This document shows, piece after piece, positions 1 through 11,932 of a DNA stretch of 64,000 bases. The DNA comes from Fomitopsis serialis (Eukaryota; Basidiomycota; Agaricomycetes; Polyporales; Fomitopsidaceae). The notes under the pieces are model-generated. The model ran no database searches and was not told where the DNA came from. It saw only the letters and a list, made by a program, of their open reading frames with translations. Location of the stretch: contig NW_025954968.1 in NCBI RefSeq assembly GCF_022376445.1, positions 496,001 through 560,000 on the forward strand. The letters are read 5' to 3'. Each line of letters opens with the position of its first letter. The first letter of the stretch is position 1. The translations under genes and the position numbers were made by a program.

Positions 1-791
1 TGACTGGCCGGGTCCCTGCTCAGTACTAGTACTCAGTGCTCTGCAGCGTACTTGGTCGGTTGCACTTTGGATCCTGCCGTCAAACGGTGTCTTGAGTGGT
101 TGTAGCGCAGACTCTGTGAAACCTCAGGTGTGAATATTCACGCTGGCCCGTACTTGAATAACTTGCCATTTCCATCATCGGGAGGCGCCGGCGTGTCTGT
201 TCAAGTGAGACGCGAACATCATATTCCGTCGATCCCGCCGTTGCGCCTTGCTTCGGAGTCCCCACCTAATGCGGATGGTTGTACAGACTGAGAAATGCAG
301 CACACCAAAATCATTCGCGACGACAACGACCCCTGTGCCAGCGCACTCACCTTTAATTACCGTGACACCACTTGAATATCGTATTGAAAACATTGCGCTC
401 GGTTGCGAGGAAGTTGGCACCAGCCCATTCGGAACGCCTGGGCCTTGAGCTTGAGGCCTGAGGCCTGAGGTCAGATGCGTTGAATTGTGCTTAGCATTCT
501 TGACGCACGTAATGGGGCGTGCGGTGCTGCGTCGTAAGTGACCGATGGGACTGCAAAGCAGCCGTAGTTCCTGTAGTCGATAGAGATTTCTTTTGCGACC
601 AAGAGGTTAGTATGCAAAACTGATTGATGTCAGCTACGATCTATGAACGCGGGAGGGGGACGTACCATGACCAATGTGAACATTGCAGCCATACCTTCGT
701 TCCGCAAACTCGACTTCGTGAGAGGCTGGGATGAAACAGCGTGCTTGAAGCTCGAAGACGCAAGTAGTAGATATCTCAGTAGCCCAGACCC
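1..791. other. no supported gene (left edge)
   Basis: I see no exon chain, conserved protein motif or structural RNA here. Open frames are short, overlap on both strands and have no consistent splice signals. It may be the flank of a gene that lies outside the window. Confidence 0.4.
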
Positions 792-870
792 GGAAGCACT
801 GCCACAGACGCGGGAAGCACTGCCACAGACGCGGGAAGCACTGCCACAGACGCGGGAAGCACTGCCACAG
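792..870 (+). repeat. 21-bp minisatellite, about 3.8 units
   Basis: The unit ggaagcactgccacagacgcg is repeated head to tail without mismatch about 3.8 times (starts near 792, 813, 834, 855). The period is a multiple of three, so an open frame through it would give a seven-residue repeat. I see no convincing gene around it, so I treat it as a non-coding minisatellite. Confidence 0.85.
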
Positions 871-1381
871 GGAGGTCGACGGATGGTGGAAACCGAACAT
901 GCAGTGCATGTACGTTCAGAAATTACTGGATGCCCGTCGAGAGTCCAGACGCACAGCGGTACTTACTGGCAGTGGAAACAGGCCTGTATGCAGTGCCAAG
1001 CAGTACGCGACCTTATGCGGTTGATGGGGGCAAGTGCCAGTGGACTGGTAGGTGCTTGAGCGGCACTACCTGTAAGGGCCTCCCAGTACTGGCAGTGGTA
1101 CTGTTTAATGGTAGACGGATGACACAGTCAGACCAAGAGATAAATCGGTAACGAGACGACCAGTGAAATGCTAACGATGAGAAAGGCTAGGATACACAAG
1201 TCTGAGGAGATCCATTCGAGCGTCCGTGGAGTCAGAGCGTAAAGTACGAGAAGAGGAGTGAGGTTGGTATGCTACAGAGGTCCTGAACGCAAGGAAACGG
1301 TTGAGAGAAGGGACTACGAAGCGCGGAATGTCAGTAAATGGAAAGAGGTGTGTGAACGTCTCCGGAGCGATGATGCGACGT
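871..1381. other. no supported gene; 3-prime flank of the short PP1-motif gene
   Basis: No gene is recognised. This stretch probably holds the 3-prime UTR and terminator of the minus-strand gene ending at 1382. No clear polyadenylation hexamer can be singled out. Confidence 0.35.
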
Positions 1382-1782
1382 TCAGCTAGTGGAGCCCTCG
1401 GAATCGACGGAGCTGCTGCGTTGTCTCCTGCCGAAGGCGCGAATGCGGGGGAGAGAAAGCCGGAGCTCCATGAGCTCGAGCATGTCCCTGTGACGTGGTG
1501 AGACTCGACTCAACGCGCTACGTCCAACTACACTCACCTGTAATTGAGTCTGTTGGTGACCTTCATAGGTGTCCGGTCGTACTCCTCGACGTAAAACACC
1601 TCTTCCTTCACCACCTCCGCATTCCCATCCTCACTGAACGTCACGGATTTCCGCCGCGCCTCGCGCAGGGGCTTTGGCTGTTCAATGTCTGAGGGTAGGA
1701 GGGGGCCCTCGTAACTTGGGGGCTCCGGGTCCGTGGCGGACGGGGGTGCGACGTTCTGCTTGAGACAGCTCTTGACGACCAT
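1382..1782 (-). CDS. small protein with KSCLK and RVxF-type motifs (short paralogue of the 30.2-kb gene)
   Basis: Model: exon 1 is 1782-1538, a 50-nt GT-AG intron is 1537-1488, and exon 2 is 1487-1382, giving 116 aa. Seen: residues 4-8 are KSCLK, residues 45-49 are KSVTF, followed by an acidic stretch, the motif EYDRTP, and LNY at the exon junction. Exon 2 opens with DMLELMELRLSLPR and stops after a short basic/serine tail. The gene at 30204 has the same order of motifs, with the intron at the same codon and phase, so the two are paralogues. KSVTF fits the [RK]-x-V-x-F docking motif of protein phosphatase 1 (PP1) regulators, and KSCLK is close to the accessory SILK motif. A PP1-regulator role is inference; the family is uncharacterised to my knowledge. 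The start is the ATG just before KSCLK, as in the paralogue. Compared with the long paralogue it lacks the proline-rich C-terminal 480 or so residues. Confidence 0.72.
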
Positions 1783-4700
1783 AGTGTTTAGATGTCTGCG
1801 GCTGCCGCAAAAGCAAGTGGGGCGATGTGAGCGGCAAAAGGACACGAAGCTTCTCACAGACGACGGGTGTGTCTATGGGGTTGCGGGACCGGGCTGCGCG
1901 TCCTCGAGTTTATGTACGCGCGAGCGCAGTGCTTTTCGAAAGGCGGATGCGCTTGGATAGGGATCCGTCCGGCCGTTGAGTATGAGTGCCAGCCTGGAGC
2001 CGTCTGGAGTAGAACGTTCCGCGCCGCGGATGAGCCGGATGCGAATGCCAACAGACGGATGCAGACACGCCGCACGCGGGAAGCGTGCGTGGGAGCAGGT
2101 GTTGAGTCTCGCTATTCTCAGCTCAGCTCGCAGCGCTGCTACCTAGACAAGTTTCACTGGCTGTGGGCAACAGCACTAGGGTGGTATTCACGGAGGCGAA
2201 CGCTAGGGGCGGGACTTGGGCGGGACAACTGCAGACAGCGCAGTGACTGAGCGAGCTGGTCGCGAGCGGCGTCAGAGCGGGACGGTGGCGCGGACTGATC
2301 GAGCTCACGTCGGGATCTGACCCAGTCCAGATTCGGTTTGTCGGTGTTCCAAGTTTGGCCAGCTGTGCCTGAATCCACTAAGCGGAACGTTCAGCGGGCC
2401 CCGAAATGCGCTCCCGTCGTCGAGCTGCTACGATGACGCTCCCGTCCGACAACGCTCTGCCCTGCGACTGCACAGAACTAGCGCGTCGACCCTTGGAAAC
2501 TCTGGATTGCGACCCTACAGCATGAGAAGATGGACAGGTGCATCTTCCTCTTCCACGCAACAGGCTCATCTCATCCCTGGCAACCCTGTACCGCGACGCA
2601 GGCTCACGACCCGTTCATCATAGCCCCGTGTATCTCGATAACGATGGATAGCACGAGCGCGGCACTGCGATCGTCTCCGCACAAGTACGGCGAACCGAAC
2701 GAACCGCGATGTCTCTAGGATGTTCTCTGCGCGCAGTCGTCGTCGGTCGAGCCCGCGACGCAGGCGGCGTCCGCGCCCCTACGTGCTATACACGACTCTG
2801 GTGGCTGACGGCAGCTTCATCTCCTCCTGGGTGAATTGATCACTTGATAAGCAAGGGCCTGTCGAGAACAATCTCTTTCATTTCGAGCTGCCGCGAGGTG
2901 CGCCCCTCCCCACGCTGTCCTCCGCTTCCCGCTCACTGCCTCTTCATTCAAGATTGTCTGGAGCCTTTCATGCCCAGTTGCCTGCATGGCTGTGGAGGGC
3001 TTGTGCTTCGGCGGAAGGGAGAGCCCTTGGTGTCCGTGTTGCGTTGCGCTCGGTCGCTTCGCGCGGGTGTCGCTATGGATGCGTTTGGGCAAGCTCTCTT
3101 CAGTGCTAATGGCAACACCGCACAGCAGGCTGCTGCAACAGCGCGCAGTGCGCACATCAACACGGGTCCCGAGTCATCTTGCCTGATCTCGTCATTCTGT
3201 GGCCCACCCAGGCGTCTCCTCGGTCGAAACTACCCGCGATGCGACCCTACGTTCCATCCGCTTGTCCGCAAGGCCTCTCGCGTGCCCATATGCAACTCGA
3301 CCCCCATAGCAGGCAATCCCAGAACTCATTACACACGCACAAATGACGGGTATGATGACCCCGCGCAACTAAGGAAGCCAGGGGACAGCACGAAGCGGTC
3401 GGAAGCGCGAGCCACGACCGCGCCACGGATCGTCGCTCTCGCATCTGTCACCCGTGCCCCCCAACCGTCGCCCCGCACGTCAACGTCAATCCTGCGTCCG
3501 CCACGACCCGTTTCATCTCGACCGGCCATGCCATCCGTGCCGCCGGGATCCTCGGTCGACATCGCCGCGACCAGCCGTGGGGTCGTATGTCTCTCGCGTT
3601 ATTGTAGGGGAAGTTGACAGAAGAGTACTCCGTTTCTGTGGCGGTTGTAGCCTCGCGGCTTGCGCAGCTATCATTGTGTGTCGCAACTCTACATAGTCGT
3701 CTCCTGCAATGTGCCCCTGCACTCAGAACCACTTTCCACCCTTACTAGTGCGGAATTTGATATCGATTTCCCCGCTCTGTGCGGAACGCCGTCGGTCCAC
3801 CTTCAAATTACGCTCCCGTCTGCCACCGACCCCGCAGTGGTCGTGCATGAATGCACTCCTGATAAATGGCACCTGTCCTGATGCATACGTAGCAAGTGCG
3901 TGGTTCTCGGAGAGCTCGTGGTGGTTTATCGCGAGCAGACTCACCAAAGGCGCCGCTCTTCTTTTCTGCGGTGGTCCGAGTGGTCGTCGGTGGAACGCTG
4001 GAAGGGTGGGCTGGTGGAACACTCCGTGTGCATTCGTGGAAGGGTGGCCACCGAGGTGGGCCGGTGGCAGACTTCCCTCCAAATGCATGTGGTGGGCGAG
4101 CGTCCGAGATAGGCAAGGCCGACTGCCCGGGACGATCGGATGGGGTGAGAGCGCCGAGGAAGGTCGGAGGAGTGTGTTTTAATTTCAGCGTGTCTGGGAG
4201 AGAGAAGCCCGGCTGGCAGGCCAATATAGCCAAGTCGCCGCAGGCCTGACCCACCGTCCGACTCGGGCAGAGGCGCAGGCCGAGGTGGAACTGCACACCC
4301 CGGCCAGAGATACGCCCATGTCGCGCTGCACATGGATCGTCGTACCGCAATGCAGCGCCCACCAGTGCCCGCGAGCTGCCCGATCTGTCCTCCCCTATGT
4401 CGTCCGAGCCCACAAGGCTACGGAGCCCGCCCAGTATCGACGTTCAGAGCCCCACATGTCTGAAACGTCGAGGCTTTATTGTGCGCACGGCCGCCCTGCC
4501 GGGTCGATCATTGCATTATCAGTGTTAGCGTCGCGCACGCGTCCCTTCAAGTTCCTCGGTCCTCTTCCCTTATTGGGGCGCAGGCCCATCTGTGGCCTCC
4601 GATGCGCCGGGCGGCCTCCCCCGGTACGCTCGGGGTTCGTACACCATCCTCCCGTGCTTCCCGGGCTGGTGGACGTCCCGGAGAAGCCTTCTAGTGGGCC

Positions 4701-5764
4701 CTACAGACCGGGCGATGAGTCCTGCATTTGGATCCGGGTGACCGGGCGGCCTCCTCCGTCAGTACAATTGTGCATGCGGCCGCGCATGTTGTCCAGCGTT
4801 GTTGGCTGTTCCCAGGGCCGCCAAGCACTGCGAACTGGTCAAACGCGCGAGCCGGGGGGGACGACGCGTCGTCGATATCGCGGCTCGGCGCCCCTCCCGA
4901 CGCGGGCGGTGGCTGCTGCACGCTGGCCCCTGGGCGGTCATCGAGGCAGCGACCGCGATCTCGATCCGCGTCCGGGCACGATGAGCCCGCCAGGCGCCGA
5001 CGCCCCTTTCTGGCGCCCGTGACCTGAGATGCCGATCTCAGCTCGCACTCAGTGCTAGATGCCGGCGGGGGTTCCAGAAACGCGCCGCAGAAAATGGCAG
5101 AATGGAACTGGGGAACTGCGCCCTATCTACGCGACCAACGTGCTTGACGACGCGCCCTGGGCCTGCGGTGCGCGCGCGAGGCGAACGTCGACCGTACTAT
5201 GCGCGCGCGGTGCAAGCATCGCTCGAGCGTACATGGTTGCAGACTGGTCTGTGACGCGCGCCCGGGTTACCGAATACACCGCCGAGGTAGGGGCGGCGGG
5301 GGACAGGCGCCCGGCGGTCGCGTTTACAGAGGCGCCGAGGCCGCCGTTCTACCGCCAGTAGTGCGCAGGCACGGTGCATGCCCTTTTTCCATGGCGAGCT
5401 TCTACACGGTGGATGCGCTCCATTCCGCGCAGGCTGCGGTATTTTTCCCACCACGACGGGAGGGCGGGAGTTGCGAGGCCCGTCTCTGCGGTGGCTTGAG
5501 GAGGCTGGCCGCGGAGGCCGGCGAGGCGGACGAGATGAGACCCGTCGAGGACGGGATGAGGCCGGGCGACCGGGGCGAACGGAGGGAGGTGCGGGGGGCT
5601 AGCCGTATCGGGGGGATCTGGGCGGAGAGAAAGGGAGCAGCCGACGAGCCACGCGATCGTGTCCGATCGGGCACGGAGCTTGGCCCGCGGATGGGGAAGG
5701 CGCGAAGGCGGGCGTGGGCTCGTGGCGACAAGTGACTTATCGCGACTCGGACACGCACCCGCTG
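1783..5764. other. gene-poor spacer
   Basis: This holds several long but mutually overlapping open frames (for example around 2844-3617 and 4285-5022 on plus, 3808-4413 on minus). Their translations are Arg/Pro/Ser-rich, lack domains or splice structure, and occur in GC-rich DNA where stop codons are rare. I support no gene. The right part (5.4-5.76 kb) is upstream sequence of the Bud6-like gene. Confidence 0.4.
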
Positions 5765-5775
5765 CGCGCAACCGC

Positions 5776-5784
5776 ACATGCTAT
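5776..5784 (+). promoter_or_regulatory. TATA box of the Bud6-like gene
   Basis: A TATATA core lies about 160 bp upstream of the ATG at 5942, followed by a C/T-rich stretch of the kind found at fungal transcription starts. It supports the chosen start codon. Confidence 0.5.
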
Positions 5785-5941
5785 ATAGCTACCCCCGCCC
5801 CGCCTCCCTTCATAGCGACCCCGTCGCCGTACCCTCCTCCTGCCCTCCCTCCTCTGCACAGCCCGCTGCTCATCTGCACCCCCGCCAGTGCCCACTCCTG
5901 CTGATTGCATGCTCCCTTTCCGCCCCCGTCCCATATCGACC

Positions 5942-7047
5942 ATGCAGCCCTACGTCCAGGAAAAGCGTCAGCACTCCCCCTCCATCTTCGTCCGCACCGC
6001 GTCCGGCGAAGGCTGGCAGCGCATGCCCAGTCCCTCCCCGGAATCGGTAAGTCTGCAGGTCGGCATCGTGTGGCCGTCTCACTGATCGTGTGTTCGCAGC
6101 CCTCGTCCCCCCTGCAGTCGCCCTCTTCCTCGCGACCCGGCTCGCGCGACCGTCCCTCGAGCCCATCGGACGTTCACACCGCGGTCTCGAAGCTTATCGC
6201 ACTCGTGAAGCAGCTGCAGGACGTCCTCCACTCGTGGGGCCTGCGCCACGCCAGGGAGGAGCAAGTCAGCGACGCGTTCGTGCTCGTCGGGCAGCAGTTC
6301 AACACGACCGTGAATGTGCTGTGGCGGCACAAGGTCGACATGAGGTGGGTGGTACCCCGCTGTCTATTCCCGTCTCGGCTCGCTGCACCCTCGTGCCACG
6401 GCGTCGTGTGCGCGGGGGAGGCGGACGCGATTCGCTGCGCGCGTTACGTCAGGCGAAGGATGCTCGGTGGCTGTCGTGGGTGGCTGCGGCGAACGGCCCA
6501 CTACCGACAGCGATGTTCATTAAGCCTGCCACCGCGCTGCGTATCTTCCCTGCGCGTCCGCACAGTCGTCCCAATCCGGGCACCTGCTCCCGCGCCGCGT
6601 CCGCGAAGCAGCTCTGTTGGGCAGACGCTGTCATGCCTGCCAGCCCACCCCGGGGCCGATACGCCCTGACGACGCCTGACTGGGTGCCTGCCTGTCATCG
6701 GCAATTTATTCCCTGTGCGGGTTGTGGCTTCTGCTTCGCCGTCGTGGGCGCAGCCTGTTCGGCCTCCGTCTCCCGTGTCGTACCCATGTAGACCACGTGA
6801 GCTGACACGGCTTCTTCCCCGTCTTAGTGACATGATCCACATCATCGTCGACCTCCGCGAGGTGCTCGAGAACTGCCTCGGCGAGGAGCCCTCCCCCCAC
6901 GCGCTCGACCGGTACATGCCCCAGGTCCGCCGCGTCGTGTACGAGCTGCTCGTCGGGCTCCGCAGCAAGCAGGGCCCGTACTGGAACTCCGTGTACGCCG
7001 GGGGCCAGCGACGGCAGACCCCCGGGCTGGAGCGGCAGTCGGTGTGA
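5942..7047 (+). CDS. Bud6/Aip3 N-terminal-domain protein (short form)
   Basis: Model: exons 5942-6046, 6100-6344 and 6828-7047, giving 189 aa. Intron 1 is 53 nt (GTAAGT donor, ACTGAT branch-like site). Intron 2 is unusually long at 483 nt, and its splicing restores HKVDM-SDMIH. Seen: an N-terminal Ser/Pro-rich part (residues 1-55), then an all-helical domain with VSKLIALVKQLQ, EEQVSDAFVLVGQQFN, LREVLENCL, ALDRYMP and VRRVVYELL. From memory this matches the N-terminal domain of Bud6/Aip3, the actin and formin cofactor used in polarised growth. Full-length Bud6 also has a long C-terminal coiled-coil core that binds formin and actin. Here a stop follows about 25 residues after the domain, so the protein would be only the targeting half. 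A downstream exon cannot be excluded: a GTGTGA donor overlaps the stop codon. Partner and function are inferred from the family. Confidence 0.6.
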
Positions 7048-10000
7048 ACCGCCGCGGCCCCGGTGCCATTCCTCTTGGACGACCGCGGCGCATCCCGACG
7101 CGCCGCCTCGCGCGCCGGGCACGCCCGGCGGCGCATTCTTGCCCCGCCTTCTCGAACGTCGCGCGTGGCTCCCCGGACGTCACGGGAGCCCCGCTGCTCG
7201 CGTCCGCCGCGGGCCCTCGCTCATCCGCACCTCGCGTGCCACCGGCCCCCGCTGAGTCGCCGGCTGGCGTCGCCACACCCTGCTCAGCTCTGCATCGAAG
7301 AAGCTGCCTCCGTTTTTGGCATCTTGGTGTACATACTCTACTCCCGGCGCATGCGCGCCGACGCGGACGGACGCTCTCCCGGGCGCGCCGGCGCCGACGC
7401 CGCCTCGTTTCCATATCATCGCCATCGGTTCCTCGAGGAAATCCGCTAGGGCGACTTAGTGCTCGCTTTTGATTCTCCTGTAGCAACAGCCCTCGCCTGG
7501 TCGCTCCCATCACTGCCATCTGATATACCTCTGTCGCTATCTGTGTCCGCCATCTTTCCTTGCCTTTTAGCTGCCCGATATCCCCGTGCATGTAGCTCCT
7601 CCTACCCTACGACGCTCGTTCTTAGTCTCTCTTCGATCTCCCGTTCTGTCGCCTCGGCATTTAGGTCCCCGTGCATTACCATCATCTTTTACAATACAGT
7701 TACAGTTACAGCATTGATGCGTCGCTTTACATTCTACGATCTGATATACTTTACCAGTCTTGTGCAAGTGCGTAAGTAGTAGCAGGGATAATCAATCAAT
7801 TTCGTGCTGGACGGAGCCACCTGTGCGCGATCATGGTATCTATCAGTGGAAATCCGTACGAGGGCACATTGCGGTCTAAGAGCTGTCCGCTGCAGTCGCG
7901 GGGGGATGCTACTATGTTCGGATTGGGTCGACTCGGACGGCAACTCGACGGGCTGTGGGATCAGACACATATGCGCGTTCGCCGAGATGACCATAAATTA
8001 ACACAGGCGCGAGCAAGGCCTTACTCATCAGTACGCTAAGTTGCAGTCCATCATATCATAGCACAGTTCTCCGGGCGACGTCGGTCTCTAGGCGGAGCAG
8101 CCCCTGCAGGCTAGTTTGCACTGGCGTTGTGCCGCACTCCAGACCAGGGAATTGCCATACGTGCTACGGGATGAGCAGGACTAGTAACTCCCATCAGTAA
8201 GCGTTCGAACAGATCACACCATCCGACCGGTCTTGCAGCTTCAGACTGCGATCAAGACCAGTCTGGGACGCCCCCTCGAATTGGTTCCGTGATACTTCAA
8301 AAGTACAAGGGGGCTGAGCAGGGGCTGAGTCAGAAGTGCGACGGGGAGCGTACTTAGCGAGTGAGTTAGGTAGCTCAGGCTCCTAACGGAAAGAGAGGAA
8401 GTCACGCAACATCCTGGTTCCACCTCGCCCATGTGCATGTTGTAGGCATGTATCCCAGTTCAGAACATTGTCCTCGCATACGACGCTCGCAGCGTTGATG
8501 ATCGGCGCGAGCGCGACGACGGACGGCCGCATCCGCCGTCCGTCCGTCCGTCCGTCCGTCGGTGGCCTCTATCCGGACTAGGACTGTCCACGTTCATCTC
8601 CTCCGAGTCTGAGGACGCGCGGTTGAGCTGGACAGACCGGGCGTACGCGTAAGCCCCGTGCTTGCCGCTTGCCGCTTGAATAATGCATGACGCTTGATCC
8701 AGAGCAAGCAAGTAGTGCGGATCCGCCCAAGATCCGCCATGCCGCGACCTGTCAGTGCATACGTGTTCAATGCATGCTACTGTAGCGTCAGCGGCAGTGT
8801 CAGTGTCGCTCGGACGTGATCTCCGCGCGGACTCGGACTCGGACATTGGGTGGGTGAGCGTGCCCGTAGCCCTACTGTGGATCAGCGGTAGGAGTGGCGT
8901 GCAGTACGGATGGTTGCTGGGATCGTCTGCGCGGTCGGAGGGCTACGAGGGAAGATACATAGGGCCAGGATGGGTGACATTCATTGGGGATTTGAAAGCG
9001 GATCGCTGACTCGGACTTGGAGAGGGCAATTCGAACGTTCGACGCGCGCCTGTTGCAGCGCGACGCGACGCGTCACGGGCACGTGAGTATGTAGTCACAC
9101 CAGCTGGCGGTGACCGAGAGTCGCTACAGACCAGACAGGTGCGCGTTACCGACGCACCATCACTCGCTCGCATTCTGCGTCCCCACTTCAGGCATACCCA
9201 CCGCTCGCCCGTTGGCAGCGCGAGAGTGCTCCGAGAGACCCGTCCCAGACGGACAGAGAGCAACGCAGCCCGACAGCGTGCTAGACGATGGGACATTGAC
9301 TCAGATGAACTCACTGGCACCTTCAGATCGTTCAACCGCTGTTACCTGCCGCGGAAGACGCACCACAATCCCGCCCGAATGAAGACGACGGGCCCCAGCG
9401 ACGAGGCTTCCGTCTCCGCGAGACGCAGTCTGACGGGGAGGGAGGGACCCCGGACGCGCAGTGAGCGACACTAGCTTCAGTTTGTTGATGAGACTGTCTG
9501 TCTACGGACTGATCCTCACCTCTAGGTGTCGGAATGCAGCTAGGCTGCCGCGTAGGCGCGAACTCTGGGTGAACGACGGCGTTCGGGTTTCGATGCGCGC
9601 CCCGATGCTCGGGCGGCTCGGGATGCACCCGTCGGCCCACCTATTGATTCATGAATCATGAAGTGCGATGTGAAACGAGGGCATGTATCAGTGAGTAAAT
9701 TTCCACCAGAGTTATGGCGAAGCATTGACCTACAACTTCGGAACCGACAGCGTCTAGCGATGGCGTCGCGAGTTGCTACTCCGCGAGCTTGAACGAGTGA
9801 ACCGTCAAGGCTAAACATGGCTCTGGAGCTAATCAAAGTGAAAACCCCCGTTACTCAAGAAGAATCCAAATTCAGGTCTATATCAGCCTCCAGTGCTCTC
9901 CTAGCTGCCAGTGGTACTTTGCTGTCGACCTGTCGACGATCAGACTCAGCGCCCCGCTCTGCCACCAATCAATTCAAGAGGCGCACGCGTGCGACTCTGT

Positions 10001-10758
10001 GCAAGAGTACGTCGTGCGGTTGCGGCACGAAGTTCGACTGTGTGACACATTGCTTGTCAGCCTCCGCCGCCACACTGGCGGTTGCGCCACATTTCGTCGT
10101 TAATGTGACCAACCGCTCTGTCAGCCGTCGTGCGGCTCGAGGTATTCGCTTCCCGGACTATCATTATGTGCGTTCTGCCCAATTTTCTCTGTGTTCGCCC
10201 ATTTGAAGTCGAATTCCTTAGCAGTGATCCTCAGTCCGCGTACGGTCGGTCACCACCCCGAATCATGGCGTCCACAGTAGTTCGGCTTACACAACGTCTA
10301 CTCAAGTTGTAAGACACGGTCCGCAGAACTTGAGGGACCACAGCGATAGTCGCTTCAACTGACTTAGTCTGCTGGAACCAAGCATCATAGCCAGCAGCCG
10401 ATCTTGTATTGAAGTTGCTAATGCCATGGATGCGGTGGCATTAAATACTTTTAGTCAAACTTGTTTGATTTTCTTAGTATGCATATGATATATTGTCACG
10501 AACGATCGTGAGTACATGTCGTAAGGTGTCGTCATGATCGCTCGATGTTCAAGGCGCCGGGCCGCCGATCAGCGATAACATCACCTCCGCCCCGGAAGAC
10601 CACTGGCAGTGGCACGTATATACATACGTGTGTACACAATGATGGGGCTTCAAGTTCTGTCAGCAAGAGGACGCTGCCGATCCGGTTCGCCGTGATTCGT
10701 TCCGAGGTGCTCGTGAACTATCTCCAACAGTTGGGACTGAAAGCAATCGCTGCCAAGA
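7048..10758. other. spacer between the Bud6-like gene and the dehydrogenase
   Basis: The first 400-700 bp are T/C-rich and probably the 3-prime UTR of the Bud6-like gene. Beyond that I find only short incoherent open frames, plus a CCGT microsatellite at 8536. No gene or RNA is supported. Confidence 0.4.
8536..8560 (+). repeat. CCGT tetranucleotide microsatellite, about 6 units
   Basis: Six perfect head-to-tail CCGT units are seen. No coding context is evident. Confidence 0.85.
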
Positions 10759-11932
10759 TGCTACCTCGTGTGGTCCTATGTGGTGAGAGTGCATATAGCA
10801 AGTATCGGATGGCCAAGGAAGGCTCACCAGATTGGTTCTAGATCCTGTTGTGTACGAGGATGAGGGTAAAATGGTGCTTGAAGGCGTCGCGGAAGTCTTA
10901 GTCAGTACAGTCTCGTCTACTTCTGGGCATCGTCACGGAACGACCGTTAATCTCCTCGTGATAGCAACTAGATCCGTCTACAGACCGTGACGGTTTCATT
11001 CGCGCCCTTTCACCCGGAGGGAAACTGGAAGGCGCGATCGGGCTTTACGAGCGCAACCAGTCCAAAGGACGCCTAGGCAACTTCGACAGCGAACTCATCA
11101 GCAAGCTCCCTTCCACAGTGAAGTGGATTGCGCATACGGGTGTCGGCTACGACAAAGTCGACGTCCTCGCTTGCAAGGAGCGCGGCATTGGCGTCTCGAA
11201 TACTCCTGGCGTGCTCGACGACACGACAGCGACCACCGCCCTCTACCTGCTGATATCTGCGCTTCGAGGATTCTCCGCGGCCGAGCAGAGCTTGCGAGCA
11301 GGGATTGGAAGAGATCCCACTCCGCCGCGACTGCACACGACCTCACGGGACGCACCGTCGCCATCCTGGGTTGGGCGGTATCGGGCTACGGCTCGCCGAA
11401 CTGGTCCATGCGTTCCCTATGCGCGTCGTGTATCACAACCGACGAAAAGTTGCGACCGCACCTGAGTGGTGCGAGTACTATGACGTGGATCATCTCGACG
11501 ATATGCTCGCGCAGGCAGACGTACTCAGCGTCCATGTGCCGTTCACGGAGGGCACCCGGAATATCGTGGACGAGCGGATGATCCGAAAGCTGAAGAAGGG
11601 CGCTGTGATTATTAACACGGCGCGTGGGCAAGTTATTGACGAGGAAGCCATGATGCAGGCTCTCAAGAACAATCACGTAGGTGCCGTGCTGTTCTGATCT
11701 TGTTGATGATTCATCGTTCGCGTGTCAGCTGTCCGCCGTGGGTCTCGACGTCTTCCACAACGAGCCAAATATAGACCCACGCTGGTATGATATTCCCAAC
11801 GCCGTTCTGCTTCCCCATGTAGGCGGATCCACAGCCGACGCTGTCAAAGAGATGGAGCTGCGTGCTCTCGGGAATATACGCGACTTCATTCTTTCTGGCA
11901 AAGGAACTGATCTTGTGCCGGAGCTACAGTAG
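10759..11932 (+). pseudogene. D-2-hydroxyacid dehydrogenase (glyoxylate/hydroxypyruvate reductase type) with two 1-nt frameshifts
   Basis: Exons: 10759-10783 (25 nt), 10842-10904, 10972 to about 11676, and 11730-11932. Introns are 58, 67 and 53 nt. The N-terminus reads MLPRVVLCDPVVYEDEGK after splicing. Domain content follows the NAD(P)-dependent 2-hydroxyacid dehydrogenase fold: substrate-domain half, GVGYDKVDV, a Rossmann GLGGIG loop, then VVYHNRR, the catalytic Arg in NTARGQVID, the Glu in HNEP and the His in LPHVGG, so the R-E-H triad is present. These enzymes reduce glyoxylate or hydroxypyruvate with NAD(P)H. Two breaks interrupt the frame: one base appears missing in the GGG at 11301-11303 (between LRAG and DWKRS), and one in the TT at 11371-11372 (inside the GLGGIG loop). 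Everything else is conserved. Either this is a young pseudogene, or the consensus has homopolymer errors and the gene is intact. Confidence 0.8.

Noticed and set aside
792..870. CRISPR-like array
   Set aside because: Units are contiguous with no spacers and the organism is a fungus. It is a plain minisatellite.
2844..3617. A 257-codon open frame on plus
   Set aside because: It is Arg/Pro/Ser/Cys-rich with no domain, no splice context and several equally long frames on the other strand. GC-rich DNA gives such frames by chance.
4285..5022. A 245-codon open frame on plus
   Set aside because: Composition follows the local GC bias, and overlapping frames on both strands are also open. No motif recognised.
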